Part shown: one piece after another, positions 9,319 through 20,251 of the stretch | How positions within the stretch are numbered: position 1 is the first letter of the stretch | Layout of the letters: each line of letters begins with the position of its first letter | NCBI GenBank assembly: GCA_022036555.1 | Contig: CM039119.1 | Coordinates: 44,147,318 to 44,211,317 of the forward strand | Source: Microstegium vimineum | Taxonomy: Eukaryota; Streptophyta; Magnoliopsida; Poales; Poaceae | Direction of reading: 5' to 3' | DNA: 64,000 nucleotides | Position numbers and translations under genes: made by a program | The notes under the pieces: model-generated | What the model was told of the DNA's origin: nothing | The model's input: the letters and a program-made list of their open reading frames with translations, nothing else | Database searches by the model: none

Positions 9319-12003
9319 ATGGCAAGAACAAAGAATGTCGGTCCCGTTCCCGGTAGTGGTGGTGACCCTCCACCTCCACCGCATCCACCCACTGACCGGG
9401 GAAAGGGAAAGCAAAAGGTTATATCACGGAAGCGCTCAGCTCTTGTTGGATCCAGATTCGGCAGCAACGCTAGCAGTGGCAGAGGCCGCTGAGATAGCGG
9501 AGCAAGGTGGACGCCGCGCCGGTTTGAGGCTCTCGCCTCGCCGTGGAGCGCGTCGTGAGTCCCCTCCACGTCCTGAGACAGAGCCCGTTGAGGCTACAGA
9601 GGCAGAGGAGACAGAGCCAGTCCCAGAGACTGAGCAGACAGAGGCCGCGGGCCACTCTTCGATTGGTGAGTTGATGAGCCGCCGAGTTACCCGATCTAGA
9701 GGCTCTGGTGCACCACCTAGTCCTCCAGGACCTCGGCTCCCAGACCCAGTGAGGCACCAGGTGCGAGCTCTTACAGCGAAGCAAGTCCAGTTACTCCGTT
9801 TCGTGGACTTTCAGTCCTGGTTCCCACCTCAGAGGGACCCCCATGCCGGACGAGACTTCTACACCACAGTGCACGAGGACTTCTACAAAGCTTACATCGA
9901 CACTGATGCTCCTCTTAGGGCTCACAGGGCGTGCCCATCTGCCCATATAGAGGGGATCGGTGGTCCAGAGATCCTGCAACACCTTCAGTATATGTAGGGT
10001 CTGACAGATCTGATGGGACGATCAGGAGCATATCAGAAGGATTGGGTATATCAGTTCTATGTTTCTCTATGGATCTCCCCTGATCACGAGTTCCTACACT
10101 TTGGATTCCAGGGACATGATTTCAGGGTTACAGCAGCTAGATTCAGAGAGCTTTTCCATCTCGAGTCCTCTCCTACGAGGATCCATAGTCTTTGCTATGG
10201 GGATCAGGAGGCCCCTCGCCGACCTCACGATGGTATAGTGCCATCTACAGACTTCGTGAGGTCGTGCTTTCAGCAGCCGTTCACTGAGGGTTCGAGCCGT
10301 ACACCACGTGACCTCACTCCACTTGCTCGGATCCTCCATGAGGTACTCAGGCGTACCATTCTCCCTCAGATTGGAGCTCGTGACACGATTACACATTTAT
10401 AGCTTTGGCTCCTTGCTCATGTCGTCCGGAAGGAGAAGTTTGACCTCTGGGACCTAATTGTTAGCGAGCTAGAGGATATTATAGCTGCAGGGTTCAGGGG
10501 TCACTGGCAGCTGCAGTTTGCTCACTGGATATCTTATCTGATAATTGCCAAGACCAGATCAGGGGCTATGAGAGTCACTCTTACGAGGTCAGCGACAGAG
10601 TTTCTTGTTTACTCGATGAGTCAGCTTGTGATCCATGGAAACCTGCCTCGCCCCAGCAGAGCTTACAGACCAGGCACCAGGTAGGCCGGTGTGCCACCTC
10701 AGTCAGCAGAGGTTACAGACGCTACAGTGGAGTAGATTGCTCAGGCAGAGCTTGCAAATTTAGACGCAGAGATAGATACAGCTGTCGAGACAGTCTACAG
10801 AGAGGACCTAGACTCTAACAGTTCTGACGAGGACTACCAGCCGGTGCGTGAGTATACACCGATGCCTCATGACCATGAGGTAGGAGGGTCAGGCACAGCC
10901 GCAGCAGCTCCAATTCTAGGTTCCAGCACCTCAGAAGCTACTTTGCTCACTATTCTGTCGAGGATGCAGGAGGAGCAGTCACGTCAGGCAGAGGAGCAGA
11001 GGCGACAGGCTGCAGACTTACGGAGGCTTACAGAGCAGCAGCTGGCAGCTCAGGCTCAGACTCAAGCCAGACAGGACGAGTTCCAGCGCCAGTTCTTGGC
11101 CTATCAGCTGCAGCAGGCAGAGATCTAGAAGACCCAGACGTTGTTACTTGAGCGTCTTCTGGCCTCTAGCTCCGGGCAGACCTCCACTCCTCAGTTTCAG
11201 TTGCCCGGAGTCTCGTAGCAGCAGCAGTTCACCTCACCCCCATAGCAGCCTCCGGTAGTAGTGGTTCCTACTCCAGCGTTACCGTCCGGAGGACAGCAGA
11301 GTCACCAGCTACTCCTCCGTTCCAGGCACCAGCTTCTCCCGCGTATCAGTCTCCGAGGACCCAGGTGTCTTCTTGGTTAGCTTCGCCCGGAGAGTTTCAG
11401 ACTGGATTCACTCCTGTCCGGGGAACTACCATAGCCGAGGCCTCGAGTGATCTGTCAGCTTCTTACTTGGAGATCACGGGAGAAGACTCCCCAGGAGCAG
11501 CTCAGTTAGTCTCACCAGCTCCAGTGGTTGCAGTCGATCCTCCGGCGACGGGCACCCACATGTCTTCAGTTGCCTCGTCGGAGATCGCACCTGAGCAGTC
11601 CGCGCAGATTGTTACCACTCCTCCAGCTGCAGTTCAAACATATGCTATATCACTAGCAGATGAGGCAGTTACATTGGCAGTCTCCTCTCCAGCTCAGACT
11701 CAGCCAGCAGAGGTTGCAGCAGCAGTGTCACTTGTTGCTCTAGCAGTGACACCGTCCCCCTCGCCTCGAGTATTCACTCGTCGGGTTCACAGGCCCGCTA
11801 CTACAGAGGCAGGACCGTCAGAGGCACCAGCTGAGCCTCAGGGGGAGTCCGCTCAGACAGCAGCTCCAGAGGTCACCCCAGCTGCACCTACACCTGCAGA
11901 GGCCGAGTCAGATGAGTCAGACGAGTCAGACCTTCAGGACTTCATCATGCTCGATCGCAAGGCTGCAGCTCCTCCACCTTCTTCTCCAGCCCCAGACGCT
12001 TAG
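9319..12003 (+). pseudogene. Extra 3' ORF of the copia element (envelope-position ORF), degenerate
   Basis: A large ORF between pol and the polypurine tract, in the place where Maximus/SIRE elements carry a so-called envelope-like ORF. It starts MARTKNVGPVPG at ATG 9319, with a Pro-rich run. A frameshift near 9450-9490 moves it to the frame that runs 9490-11270; a second shift near 11280 joins the segment ending at TAG 12001-12003. The middle (about 9770-10680) is the most protein-like, rich in aromatic and charged residues. Residues near 10930-11130 are a Gln/Glu/Arg-rich helix, likely coiled coil; the tail is Pro/Thr/Ser/Ala-rich. I see no clear signal peptide or membrane helix, so a true envelope function is not supported. 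Seven in-frame stops (9995, 10400, 10682, 10733, 11126, 11216, 11243) are all TAG. Confidence 0.7.
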
Positions 12004-12488
12004 TTTTTGGTGCTAGACGCCAAAGGGGGAGAGAGGGTCGAGTATAGAGATAGGGGGAGGGATTTGGATCTTTGTATGCTTAATTTCCCCGTACTCTTTC
12101 ATCATGTCTACTTTTATACATTTGTTTATATGTGTGATGTGATGATTACTTTGGTTGATGTTTATATGGTTGGATGTGACAAACTCTTGGGTTATCTCTA
12201 ATATATCTTGTGAGTTGTCTCATGTTTCTTGATATATCTCTATGCTTAAACGTTAATTGAGCTTCCGCGCTATACTCCGATACATCCTTTGAGAATGTCA
12301 TGAGGTACTCCTTTTACATTCACATCTATAAGTACCATGTTTTTGTGATTTGGTTTGGGTGAGCAAGTATGCTTCATTACAAATTCACTAACCCTTGCTC
12401 AACCATTCCAAGTCACCATAAATTCTAAACCATAACTCTTATCCATACTCGAGGTTTTATTGTCGTCAATCACCAAAAAGGGGGAGAT
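12004..12488 (+). other. copia 3' untranslated stretch and polypurine tract
   Basis: No ORF of note. It ends with the polypurine tract AAAAAGGGGGAGAT (12475-12488) directly against the 3' LTR, which primes plus-strand cDNA synthesis. Another purine-rich block, AAAGGGGGAGAGAGGG, lies at about 12020-12035. Confidence 0.8.
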
Positions 12489-14014
12489 TGAAGAATCATG
12501 GCCCTAGTTGGTTTCGGTGATTAACGACAATTAGAGATTATTATGGCTAACGTGTGTTTTGCAGAGGCTATGCGTAGCTTAGCCATAGTGGTCAACAAGA
12601 ATGGACATTAATGGTCATCACTTAGCCCCCAAGATGGATATCGTTTCGGATTTCAAGGAGACATGATGAAGACCCTAGAATGATAGGCTAAGTGCCATAA
12701 GGAGATGAAGGGCACTTAGAAATAGATAGGGCTTCTCTTTTTGTCTTTGACCGTACTATTAAGAGGGGTTGAGACTAGTAGCTTGACTTAGGAAAGCTTC
12801 ATGACTTAGGTGTGGTGCACACTTGACTTCCTTAGCTCTAAGCAAGCCTACGTTGACCGTAAGATAGCCTAGAACAACTTCCATTTTCATCGCGACGAAA
12901 AACGAAGTTGATAGAACTGTTTTCTGGGTGTCGGACGCTCTTGACGGGGATCCAGTGGAGATGTTTTCTGGCTAAGTTTTTCAGGGTCCGTCAGACGCTG
13001 TCCGTCGGCCAGGCGTCGGACGCTGGGAAGAGCGTCCGTCGACCTTCCAGAGAGGGTGTTTTTCAGCCCGAGCCAGAGTGTAGCGTCGGACGGTGAGATG
13101 AGCGTCTGTCGCCCCAGTGACGTAGCGTCCGTCGCTGGGAATAGTGTGTCAGAACTAGCCGTTGGGCAGGGCGTCGGAGCGTCCGTCGCCCAAACTATGA
13201 ACAGAACTAGCCGTTGGGGCATGCGACGGACCGTCCGTCGCCTAGTCGACAGAGCGTCCGTCACCAACTTAAAATGCCAGCCCGAGGCAGTTTTCTGAGG
13301 GTCTATTTATAGCCCCTCCCACTTCTCTCCCACCTTGCCTTTGCTCATTTGAGTTGCTGAGTTTGTTGAGAAGGTTGGAAAGAGAGCAAGAGCCCTAGAG
13401 AGAGAGAGAGTGATTCGCGAATCCATCCATCCTCTCTCTAGTTCATCCAAGAGTTCAAGTGTGCATCCTCTAGTTGTGAAGCTTAAGTGAGTCAAGCGAA
13501 GATCGAGGCTTGTTACTCTTGGTGATCGACATCACCTAGACGGTCCGGTGGTGCTCGGAGGAAGGTGATCGCCGGAAGATTGTCGGCGGCCCTTCTCCAT
13601 CGACGTTTGTAATCGGTTGTAGGCGATTCACTGAGCCGGAGTGACGAAGAATTAGCCCGTAGAGAGCACTCATCCCTTGCGCGGGATTGAGGGGGAGCTA
13701 TACCTTGCGAGGTGCTCCAACGAGGACTAGGGGGGAGTGTCGACTCCTCGATACCTCGGCAAAACATCGCCGTGTCAAGCATCTCTTTCCCTACCTCTTT
13801 ATTATCGCATTACTTTCCGCACTTGTCTTTCAATTCATACTAGAATTGTGTAGGAAATTTTTGCTTTCTATTGACTTGCTATCGCTTTCTAGCTAGGACA
13901 CACAAGCGGTAGGCACTAGGGGGTTAATTGGCTCTTAATAGGTTTAATTCTTGTTTAGAAATTAAAAAGAGCCCAATTCACCCCCCCCCCCTCTTGGGCA
14001 TCTTGATCCTTTCA
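12489..14014 (+). repeat. 3' LTR of the copia element
   Basis: This LTR is 1526 bp, TG...CA, with the target duplication CGCGG right after it. It lacks about 75 bp of the GTCCGTCG motif array present in the 5' LTR, and has a longer C-run (13981-13992) and GA-run. About 23 point differences from the 5' LTR, mostly transitions, by hand count. Confidence 0.93.
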
Positions 14015-14019
14015 CGCGG

Positions 14020-14477
14020 CCAGCTCCCGTAAACCGCCCTTCGACCTTCCCCACTGTCTGGCCTACCTCCCTCCCCCGACCGGCCCTTTTATAGCCCACC
14101 GGAGTTGGAAGAGATGATAGAAAGAGCTCGCCGAAACCCTAGCTCAATGGTCCAGGAGGAGGAGGAGGAGGAGGAGGAGGAGGACGCCTACCTGGCGTGG
14201 ATCCAGCTTCACCGCCGTCAGATCCAACGGCGCATCCACATCCATCCGCCATGGTTGCGCGCGGGGAAGGCAGGCCAGGTGCAAGTGCAGGGAAGGCAAG
14301 CCAGGTGCGAGTGGATAAGACGTGCGCGAGCGGGCCGTAGGCCATGCGGGCAGAGTGTGCGTGCGATGTGGTTAAAAATGGTCAGAGTGTAACGAAGTCA
14401 ATACCTAACAGTAATCCACGATCCATTTACCAGATAGCGTCATCAAGCTCACGTAATAAAAGAAGCAAAGAACTAAC
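14020..14477. other. Right flank of the copia insertion, promoter-like on the minus strand
   Basis: This resumes the GC-rich block cut at 521. On the minus strand there is a strong TATA (CTATAAAAGG, about 14085-14096). With the element removed it would lie about 105 bp upstream of a minus-strand ATG at 483-485, but the ORF there is only about 25 codons. A (GAG)n microsatellite is at 14153-14183 and AAACCCTAGC at 14133-14142. No protein is recognised. Confidence 0.35.
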
Positions 14478-14483
14478 TTTATT
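14478..14483 (-). terminator. Putative polyadenylation signal of the GH81 gene
   Basis: TTTATT on the plus strand reads AATAAA on the minus strand, about 170 bp downstream of the GH81 stop codon. Position fits a plant poly(A) signal; use is not shown. Confidence 0.45.
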
Positions 14484-14650
14484 CAACTGTATAAAAGTGT
14501 GTAGCATGAGGCACTCATAAACATACACAACCAACGAAGGACAACCACTATGACTTTTCAACGTATCAACAACTCCACTCTCTTGATCTCCGATCACCTG
14601 CTCTGCTCGACTGCTCCACAAGCAGACGTGAATGGTTACTCGTCCGCTGC

Positions 14651-16923
14651 TCAGTGGCAGTACTGGCGGTACCAGCAGCAGCGGCTGAACCCGGCGTCCC
14701 CATCCCCGACGACGTTGCCGCGGCTGTGGAGCCACCACAGCAGGTTGGTCAGCGAATTGCCATCATCATGGCCGTTGAGCGCGCGGGTCTTGGTCAGTGC
14801 CGCCTCCCTGTCGTAGATCCCCTCCAGCGCGTACACGAAGCCCTTCCACCCTTCGCCGACGCCGTCCCTCGCCAGCGCCGGCATCGTCCACGCGACCAGG
14901 TCCTTGACGAAGGCCACGTCCGGGAACAGCGCCTCGCTGATGGGCAGCACGGGCAGCAGCTGGATCCCGAGCCGGCACTCCTTCCACTCGGCGGCGCGAA
15001 CCACAGCCCGCTGTCGCGCTTGTTGGCCCACAGCACCCCGACGACGCGGTTGTTCCCGCTGAAGTCGTCCTCGTAGATGCCCTCCCCTTCCCCTTCCCGG
15101 ACGTGCCACCACGTCTGCGCCGCCACCATCTCCAGCGCCGTCAGCGTGGCGCCCACGGAGACGAGGTGCGCGTCCCCGTAGCTGAGCCCCACCAGCGCCG
15201 CCGAGTAGTAGGCGTTCACGGCCTCGCTGGTGCTCTCCTGGTTGCGCCCGTCGGCGAACTCCGTGAGCCCCCCTGCCCACGAGTGCAGCTTCCAGAGGTC
15301 GAACATCCGCAGCCGGGTGAAGCTGGCGCCGGCCTTGTTCCGCGACAGCGTCATGAAGTCGGCCACCATGGAGTAGGCCTGCGGCATGTACTTGCGGCCC
15401 CAGCCCGGGTCGACCTTGGCCAGCACCGCGATGGCGTACAGGAAGTAGCCCAGGTGGTAGTGGTGATCGTTGTAGATGCCGAACCCGAAGTCGGCGCCGG
15501 AGTCCTTGAGCCCCTGCAGCGTCACCAGCCCGCCCCATTTGGCGTCGTAGAACAAGCCGTTCCCCTGAAAGCTGCCGTCCAGCCACGGCGTCACGGCGGC
15601 CTTCAGGAACTGCTGCACCGCCGGGATCACGTCGGGGCACCCGACCTCCTCCGCGATCAGCGCCAGCCGCGCCGCGCGCGCGATCGCCTTCCCGTAGAAG
15701 TAGGACGAGGTGGTGGTGATCGCGGCGGACGCGAGGCCGGCCACGTCGGCGCGGAGCGCGGCCACCACCTCGGCGACGCCGTCCTCCCTGACGCCGCGGG
15801 TGGAGTGCCATGTCGGGGACACCGGGTCCGTGCGCAGGACCCAGGCGTCGCCGACCACGCCGACCATATCGCCGTCGATGCTTCGGTAGCGGAAGTCGTC
15901 GAGCACCCGCACGGCGCAGTCGTCGGCGAGCAGGCGGAGGTGGAGCGGGTGCGCCAGCATGAGCAGCTCCCCGGGCCCGTCCTTGCGCCAGGCGTAGTCC
16001 ACGCAGAATGGGCGGTTGAGCGCGGCGTGGCCGGCGGTCGGGAAGCAGCGGCTGTAGCGGTCCAGGACGGGCTCCATGGACGCGTCGGGGAGGTAGGCGA
16101 CCCGGATGGCGCCGGCGAAGGCGGGCGCCGAGAGCTGCGTCGTGGTGGCCTGCGCGAGGCGGATCGGGGCCGACGCGTACAGGAGGAAGGTCTGCCCGCT
16201 GTTCATCCGGAGGCGCCACTTGGTGCCGGAGTCGTCGCAGGAGGCGACTTCGAGGAAGGCGTGGACGGAGGCGACGGAGATGTCGACGGGGCCCGCAGTG
16301 GTGGTGACGGTGACGTAGGGGCACCCGCGGACGAGGTGCGCGCGGAGGGACGGGGAGACGTCGAGCGTCACGGAGAGGTCGTCGAAGGCCGAGACGCAGT
16401 GGCGCTGCGCGGCGCTCCCGGCGGCGTCGGAGACGGTGAGGTCGGGGACGAACGTCTGGATGACGAAGGTCGGCGAGTGGTTCCGCGACGGGTAGCACAC
16501 GTCGAGCGCGGCGCCGCCGGGGGAGCGGACCGAGTACGGGTGGATGTACTCCGGCTGGTCCCCGTTCTTGAGCACGAAGTTCTGGAAGAAGGAGTTGGTG
16601 GGGAGCGGCGCGGCGAGGAGCGGCGGCGCGAAGAAGCGGGACGGGTCGGGCACCACCGTGGACGTGGCGCGCGGGAACACGGGGCCACCCGGGGCCTGCG
16701 CCGGCGGGCGGTGGCTGCCGTGGTGCGGCATGGTGGGGGCGAAGGGGGGAAGCTCCTCCTCCTCCGGCGGCTGCGGCGGGATCGAGACGGGCGGAGGACG
16801 GGGAGGCGGACCGGTAGCGGGAGCAGGGGTGGGCTTGGGCCTGGGCCGGGAGAAGGCGAAGGGCGGCTTGGAGGTGACGATGCGGGAGAGGGTGTGGCCC
16901 AGCTTCTTCGTCCACTTCCGCAT
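14651..16923 (-). CDS. Glycoside hydrolase family 81 endo-1,3-beta-glucanase, with one frameshift
   Basis: GH81 enzymes cut beta-1,3-glucan (callose, fungal wall glucan) inside the chain with inversion. Intronless, starting MRKWTKK at 16923, about 757 residues if read through one shift. No signal peptide is seen; residues 20-80 are basic then Pro-rich. The N-terminal beta-sandwich starts near residue 95 (SRFFAPPLLAAPLPTNSFFQ, then LKNGDQPEYIHPYSV). The catalytic region has GIYNDHHYHLGYF near residue 484 (acid Asp) and GRNQESTSEAVNAYY near residues 560-566 (Glu residues); these are the conserved GH81 signatures. Near 14990-14993 one base is missing in the run WFAPP|EWKECRLG; without it the frame continues through the expected C-terminal alpha-barrel part to TGA 14651-14653. 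This is either a sequencing error or a young null allele. Base composition is very GC-rich at third positions, which gives long open shadow frames on both strands. Confidence 0.9.
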
Positions 16924-16935
16924 CTCGCCGCGTGG

Positions 16936-16942
16936 CTTTATA
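16936..16942 (-). promoter_or_regulatory. TATA box close to the GH81 start
   Basis: TATAAAG on the minus strand lies only about 13 bp before the ATG at 16923. A TATA box normally sets the start about 30 bp downstream, which would fall inside the ORF. Either this TATA is not used, or translation starts at the next in-frame ATG (16729-16731, residue 65), dropping the basic Pro-rich N-terminus and keeping the catalytic domain. Confidence 0.4.
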
Positions 16943-16949
16943 CTGCTTG

Positions 16950-17905
16950 CGTGGTGTCGGTTGGGCTGGGCTTTGACTGGGCCAACGCGGTGAGATCTGA
17001 CAACAAACAGTCCTTGGGATCCCAGGAGACAGGTCGGCGTGTTCCTGCGTTTCGATGGACGGATATGAATATGATTACCATCAGTGCATCAGTACTACTA
17101 ATAAGCACTGGACGGAACCGTATTCTAAAAAAATAAGCAGCGGAACCACATGGACTGAGAGCGACGACAACATCAAATTAATTAAGCACTAAGCACGACG
17201 ATATACAGTACAGAGTATACGATAGATATGGCGTTTAACTTTGATTGATGGACAGGGCAGAGATAGATTAGCGGCTAAGCGCGGGAAGACATTTGAAGGG
17301 AAGGAATGGTTTTACTACGTGCATGTTTTCTTAGCACAAGAGGGTGATTTTGAGTTGAAGGGTCGAGACGACAATGAACAGACAGAAGAGACACACGGAC
17401 GTGGATAACATGGAGCGGTTCCGACGGGCTTACCTTGTTAACGAGATGGAGATCAGGGATGCCCTCGGGCCTTCTTCAGGTCAGGTCCATTGTTTCGAGT
17501 TGGAGTGGTTGCGATTGCCGGGCGCCGCGGCTCACGTCAGGTGCGAAGACGCAGCGCAGCAGGCGCAGGACGACAGGATCGACTAGGGGAAGGCGAAGGA
17601 AGCCCCCGCCGGCCGTGTGTCCCGCGTCGTAAGATTAGATTTGCTTAGCGAGGGAAGCAAGGCATGATGGGCTTGCCGTGGCGGCGAATGCTTGCCCGCG
17701 AAGCCAACAAGCAGAAGCCAAGACGGCCGGCAACCGCAAGCGCGGCCGTGGGTGATCATATCGTTGTTGGTCGTTGCTTTCCTTGGTTCCGGGGCGACAC
17801 GACACGACACGACACGCGCGTGGCGGCAAGGAATACCAGGCGATCTTGCTTGTTTCCGCAGACACGCCCCAGTGTTCCAAGTTCCGACCCGCGCACGCAG
17901 CAGCC
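16950..17905. other. Intergenic, no gene seen
   Basis: This holds the presumed upstream region of the GH81 gene. ORFs here are short and lack family features. 17790-17820 has a short ACACG tandem run (GACACGACACGACACGAC). Confidence 0.5.
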
Positions 17906-18675
17906 AAGGATGAAAATGGAACCTAAATATCAACTAAATATCGAACTGAACCGCATCGTTTTCTGTTGTCCGACTTTACTATTTTCATTTTCGTATTTCA
18001 AATATAAAAGTAGAAAACAATTGATAAGTTTTTGGAACGAGCGTTTTCTACTTTTCTACTTTTAATTTGGAATATTCCGAATTCAAATTTTGATTGAAAC
18101 CAAATTTCATTGCCAATCTAGGTAACTAGTCAAATTCAAACCTGCAACAGTGATGTCCATGAACCGTATTATATAGACAGCTCATCCCATCACGCTTCTC
18201 TGAGTCGCCGAGGTGAGACTAATCACCTCGCTTCACGCGGCGATGTTATTGCGTTGCATGTTACTAGACCGACCAAAAGAGAGAGCGAGAGCTAAATGGG
18301 TGAAGCCTTCTTGTTATCCTTTCTAGTTTAGTACCAATGACATCTTAAAATTTTCCCTTCTTTCTTTTTCTTTTTTTTTCTCTTGTGAAAGAAACTAAAT
18401 TGATAAAACCTGTTCTCTTACACTCGAAATTTGCCACAATGACACTTGTTAAATGTTATGCACTGTAAGTCGGTATTCCGAATTGAATTTTCGTATACAA
18501 ACCGTGTCGACGCATTTCGCTCGAATAGGCTCGTTTTCGAAATTCTCGATATTTCGTAAGTTCACATTTGTTTTCGTGTTCGAATTTACCATTTTCGCTT
18601 TTGTTTTCGTATTCAAATGTAAAAGTAGAAAACGGTTGAGGAGCTTTTCGACCGAGTTCGGCCGAGTTCATCTCT
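17906..18675. mobile_element. Possible non-autonomous hAT-type element
   Basis: The left end reads AAGGATGAAAATGG and the right end, reversed, TAGAGATGAACTCGG, which resembles the TAGGGATGAAAACGG ends of grass hAT-like elements. Both halves are rich in ATTCCGAATT, TTTTCGTATTC and AAAGTAGAAAAC motifs (17990-18080 and 18470-18650), as subterminal repeats. I cannot find a convincing 8-bp target duplication, so this may be two decayed copies or a remnant. No transposase. Confidence 0.4.
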
Positions 18676-18935
18676 AGCCGCACCGGTGCAGTGTGCACTA
18701 TACCTTTTGCGGGTTGCGACTTGATAGTACTTATTTAGTACTACTATTATGAATGCTAGTGGTTTTTATATGGGCTTTCACCAAACTTGAAATGGTTTGA
18801 TTGTTTACAAATCAAAATTGCAGATAACGGAGGGAATATTTTCTTCCTTGTTAAGCTAGGCGACCACGACGAGGTGTTGGATTTTGTTGTTACTTTGTTC
18901 GCGGGTCCCAACAGTTGGCTCAGTTGGGGCAACCA

Positions 18936-19137
18936 CAAGCAAGTACTAAGCTTAAGTTTTTTAAAAAAAATATCAGTTGGTAAACCAATGAATATACCAA
19001 ACAACAAGCAAGTACTAAGCTTAAGTTTTTTTAAAAAATATCAGTTGGTAAACCAATGAATATACCAAACCACAAGCAAGTACTAAGCTTAAGCTTTTTT
19101 TTAATATCTGTTGGCAAACCAATGAATATACCAATCA
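18936..19137. repeat. Tandem repeat, about 68 bp x 3
   Basis: Three units start at 18936, 19005 and 19073, each opening CAAGCAAGTACTAAGCTTAA, then a T/A run, then ATATC(A/T)GTTGG(T/C)AAACCAATGAATATACCAA. Units 1 and 2 are nearly identical; unit 3 has more changes. Confidence 0.9.
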
Positions 19138-19992
19138 CACATAATGAATAGAGTGATGTATTTTTGCTTTTCTTCAACTAAAAATCCATGTGGGAGGAGG
19201 AAAAGCTATGTACGAGGGGGGAAATTCATCAAACTTTAAATACTTGAGTAAAGATAGATCTAAATTCTGTTTTGGAGTCAACTTCCCAAGTACTAACAAG
19301 TGGAGCTAGAGCTTGCAAAAAAATCTACCTAACTAGGAACGTGCAAGAAAATTCTTTGTCCATGACCTCCAACTGAATCTCTTGGTTTAAAAATCCAACT
19401 TTGAAATAGGTCAACTTCTACGGCAGCTTTAATTTAAAGGTTCAAGTTTGAGTTCCCAATGCAGTACTTCGTACTTGCAAATTCTTCTGGATCTAGTAGA
19501 CTAAAAGTTTACCTTATTAAGTACCTCAACAAGGAGATAGTAGGACAATTTTGCATGACTAATGAGGAGTTTTTTAGAAAAGGGAATACATTAATATCCT
19601 AACTTCTGCATCGATTAATGAGCTTGGCCAAATGGGACTCACATATATATAAGCATGTTGAGTACTTGATGGGCTCACAAATACAACAGACCACAGGAGT
19701 TAAATCGGCTTAAGTCACATGGAGTTAAGTGTGGCCGGATCTCTCTCCCCCGACCAACACCAATGTGTATTGACAACAGCACGAATGTATTCTAGCTGAG
19801 CCTGTACAGAACAATTCAACTTGTTTGTTTAGGCTCTTGTTGAAATTAAAAAAAAAATACAATACCATTGGCATGACTGGTTGTGGTGGAAGAGTTCAAT
19901 TCACAAGATCCACATACACATGCCATTTATGACGATTAACCGCTGATCTGTAGCAATAGAATTTATTATGAAGCTCATCACAACACTTACTT
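19138..19992. other. Intergenic, 3' flank of P450 copy A
   Basis: AT-rich, no ORF of note. From about 19905 it aligns with the 3' flank of P450 copy B (49250-49339), so the duplicated block begins here. Confidence 0.6.
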
Positions 19993-20251
19993 CTAAATCT
20001 CCAAAAGTGGATTAACCATGGAAGTGCGGGGTTCATAGAAGGCCTCCAACGACACCTTTTTGGGCAGGGTTAAACCGGATCCCTCGGCCATGTCAACAAG
20101 ATCCTCTCCCACTCTTTCCCAATTGAAGCACTGAATCATAGTCCCTAGAGCAAGGCCTACCATCTGCATGCCCAAGTTCTCTGCTGGGCATGGTCGCCTT
20201 CCCATACCGAACGGGATGAACATCTTGCCTTGACTGTTCCCACCCTCGAAC

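Larger units (their letters stand above)
522..14014 (+). mobile_element. Ty1/copia LTR retrotransposon, probably Maximus/SIRE lineage, structurally complete, 13.5 kb
   Basis: Two LTRs (522-2115 and 12489-14014) start with TG and end with CA. They are flanked by an identical 5-bp target duplication, CGCGG, at 517-521 and 14015-14019. A primer-binding site complementary to initiator tRNA-Met (TGGTATCAGAGC, 2118-2129) follows the 5' LTR. A polypurine tract (AAAAAGGGGGAGAT, 12475-12488) precedes the 3' LTR. Order inside: gag with zinc knuckles, protease, integrase, reverse transcriptase, RNase H (copia order), a 1.5-kb noncoding stretch, then a long extra ORF. Long LTRs, tRNA-Met primer and an extra 3' ORF fit the Maximus/SIRE lineage. 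My hand comparison of the LTRs gives about 23 substitutions in about 1.5 kb (1.5 percent), so a recent insertion. Frameshifts and stops in gag, pol and the extra ORF suggest it cannot move on its own. Confidence 0.93.

Noticed and set aside
9995..11245. Genetic code change or TAG recoding (pyrrolysine-like)
   Set aside because: Nuclear plant genes use the standard code and TAG ends other frames here normally, as at 12001-12003; methylation decay explains it better.
9319..12003. A true viral envelope gene
   Set aside because: It is in the envelope position, but I see no signal peptide, no membrane helix and no furin-like site; the name envelope-like would be by position only.
14651..16915. 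A 754-codon minus-strand frame as a separate protein
   Set aside because: Most of it is an out-of-frame shadow (Arg/Pro/His-rich) of GH81. Only its last 110 or so residues are real, as the GH81 C-terminus after the frameshift.
15103..17136. A 677-codon open frame on the plus strand over the GH81 gene
   Set aside because: It is the shadow of a GC-rich gene with G or C at third positions; it lacks any domain and is Arg/Gly/Val-rich.
17374..17933. Host genes in the overlapping ORFs upstream of GH81
   Set aside because: Short, overlapping on both strands, low complexity, no motifs.
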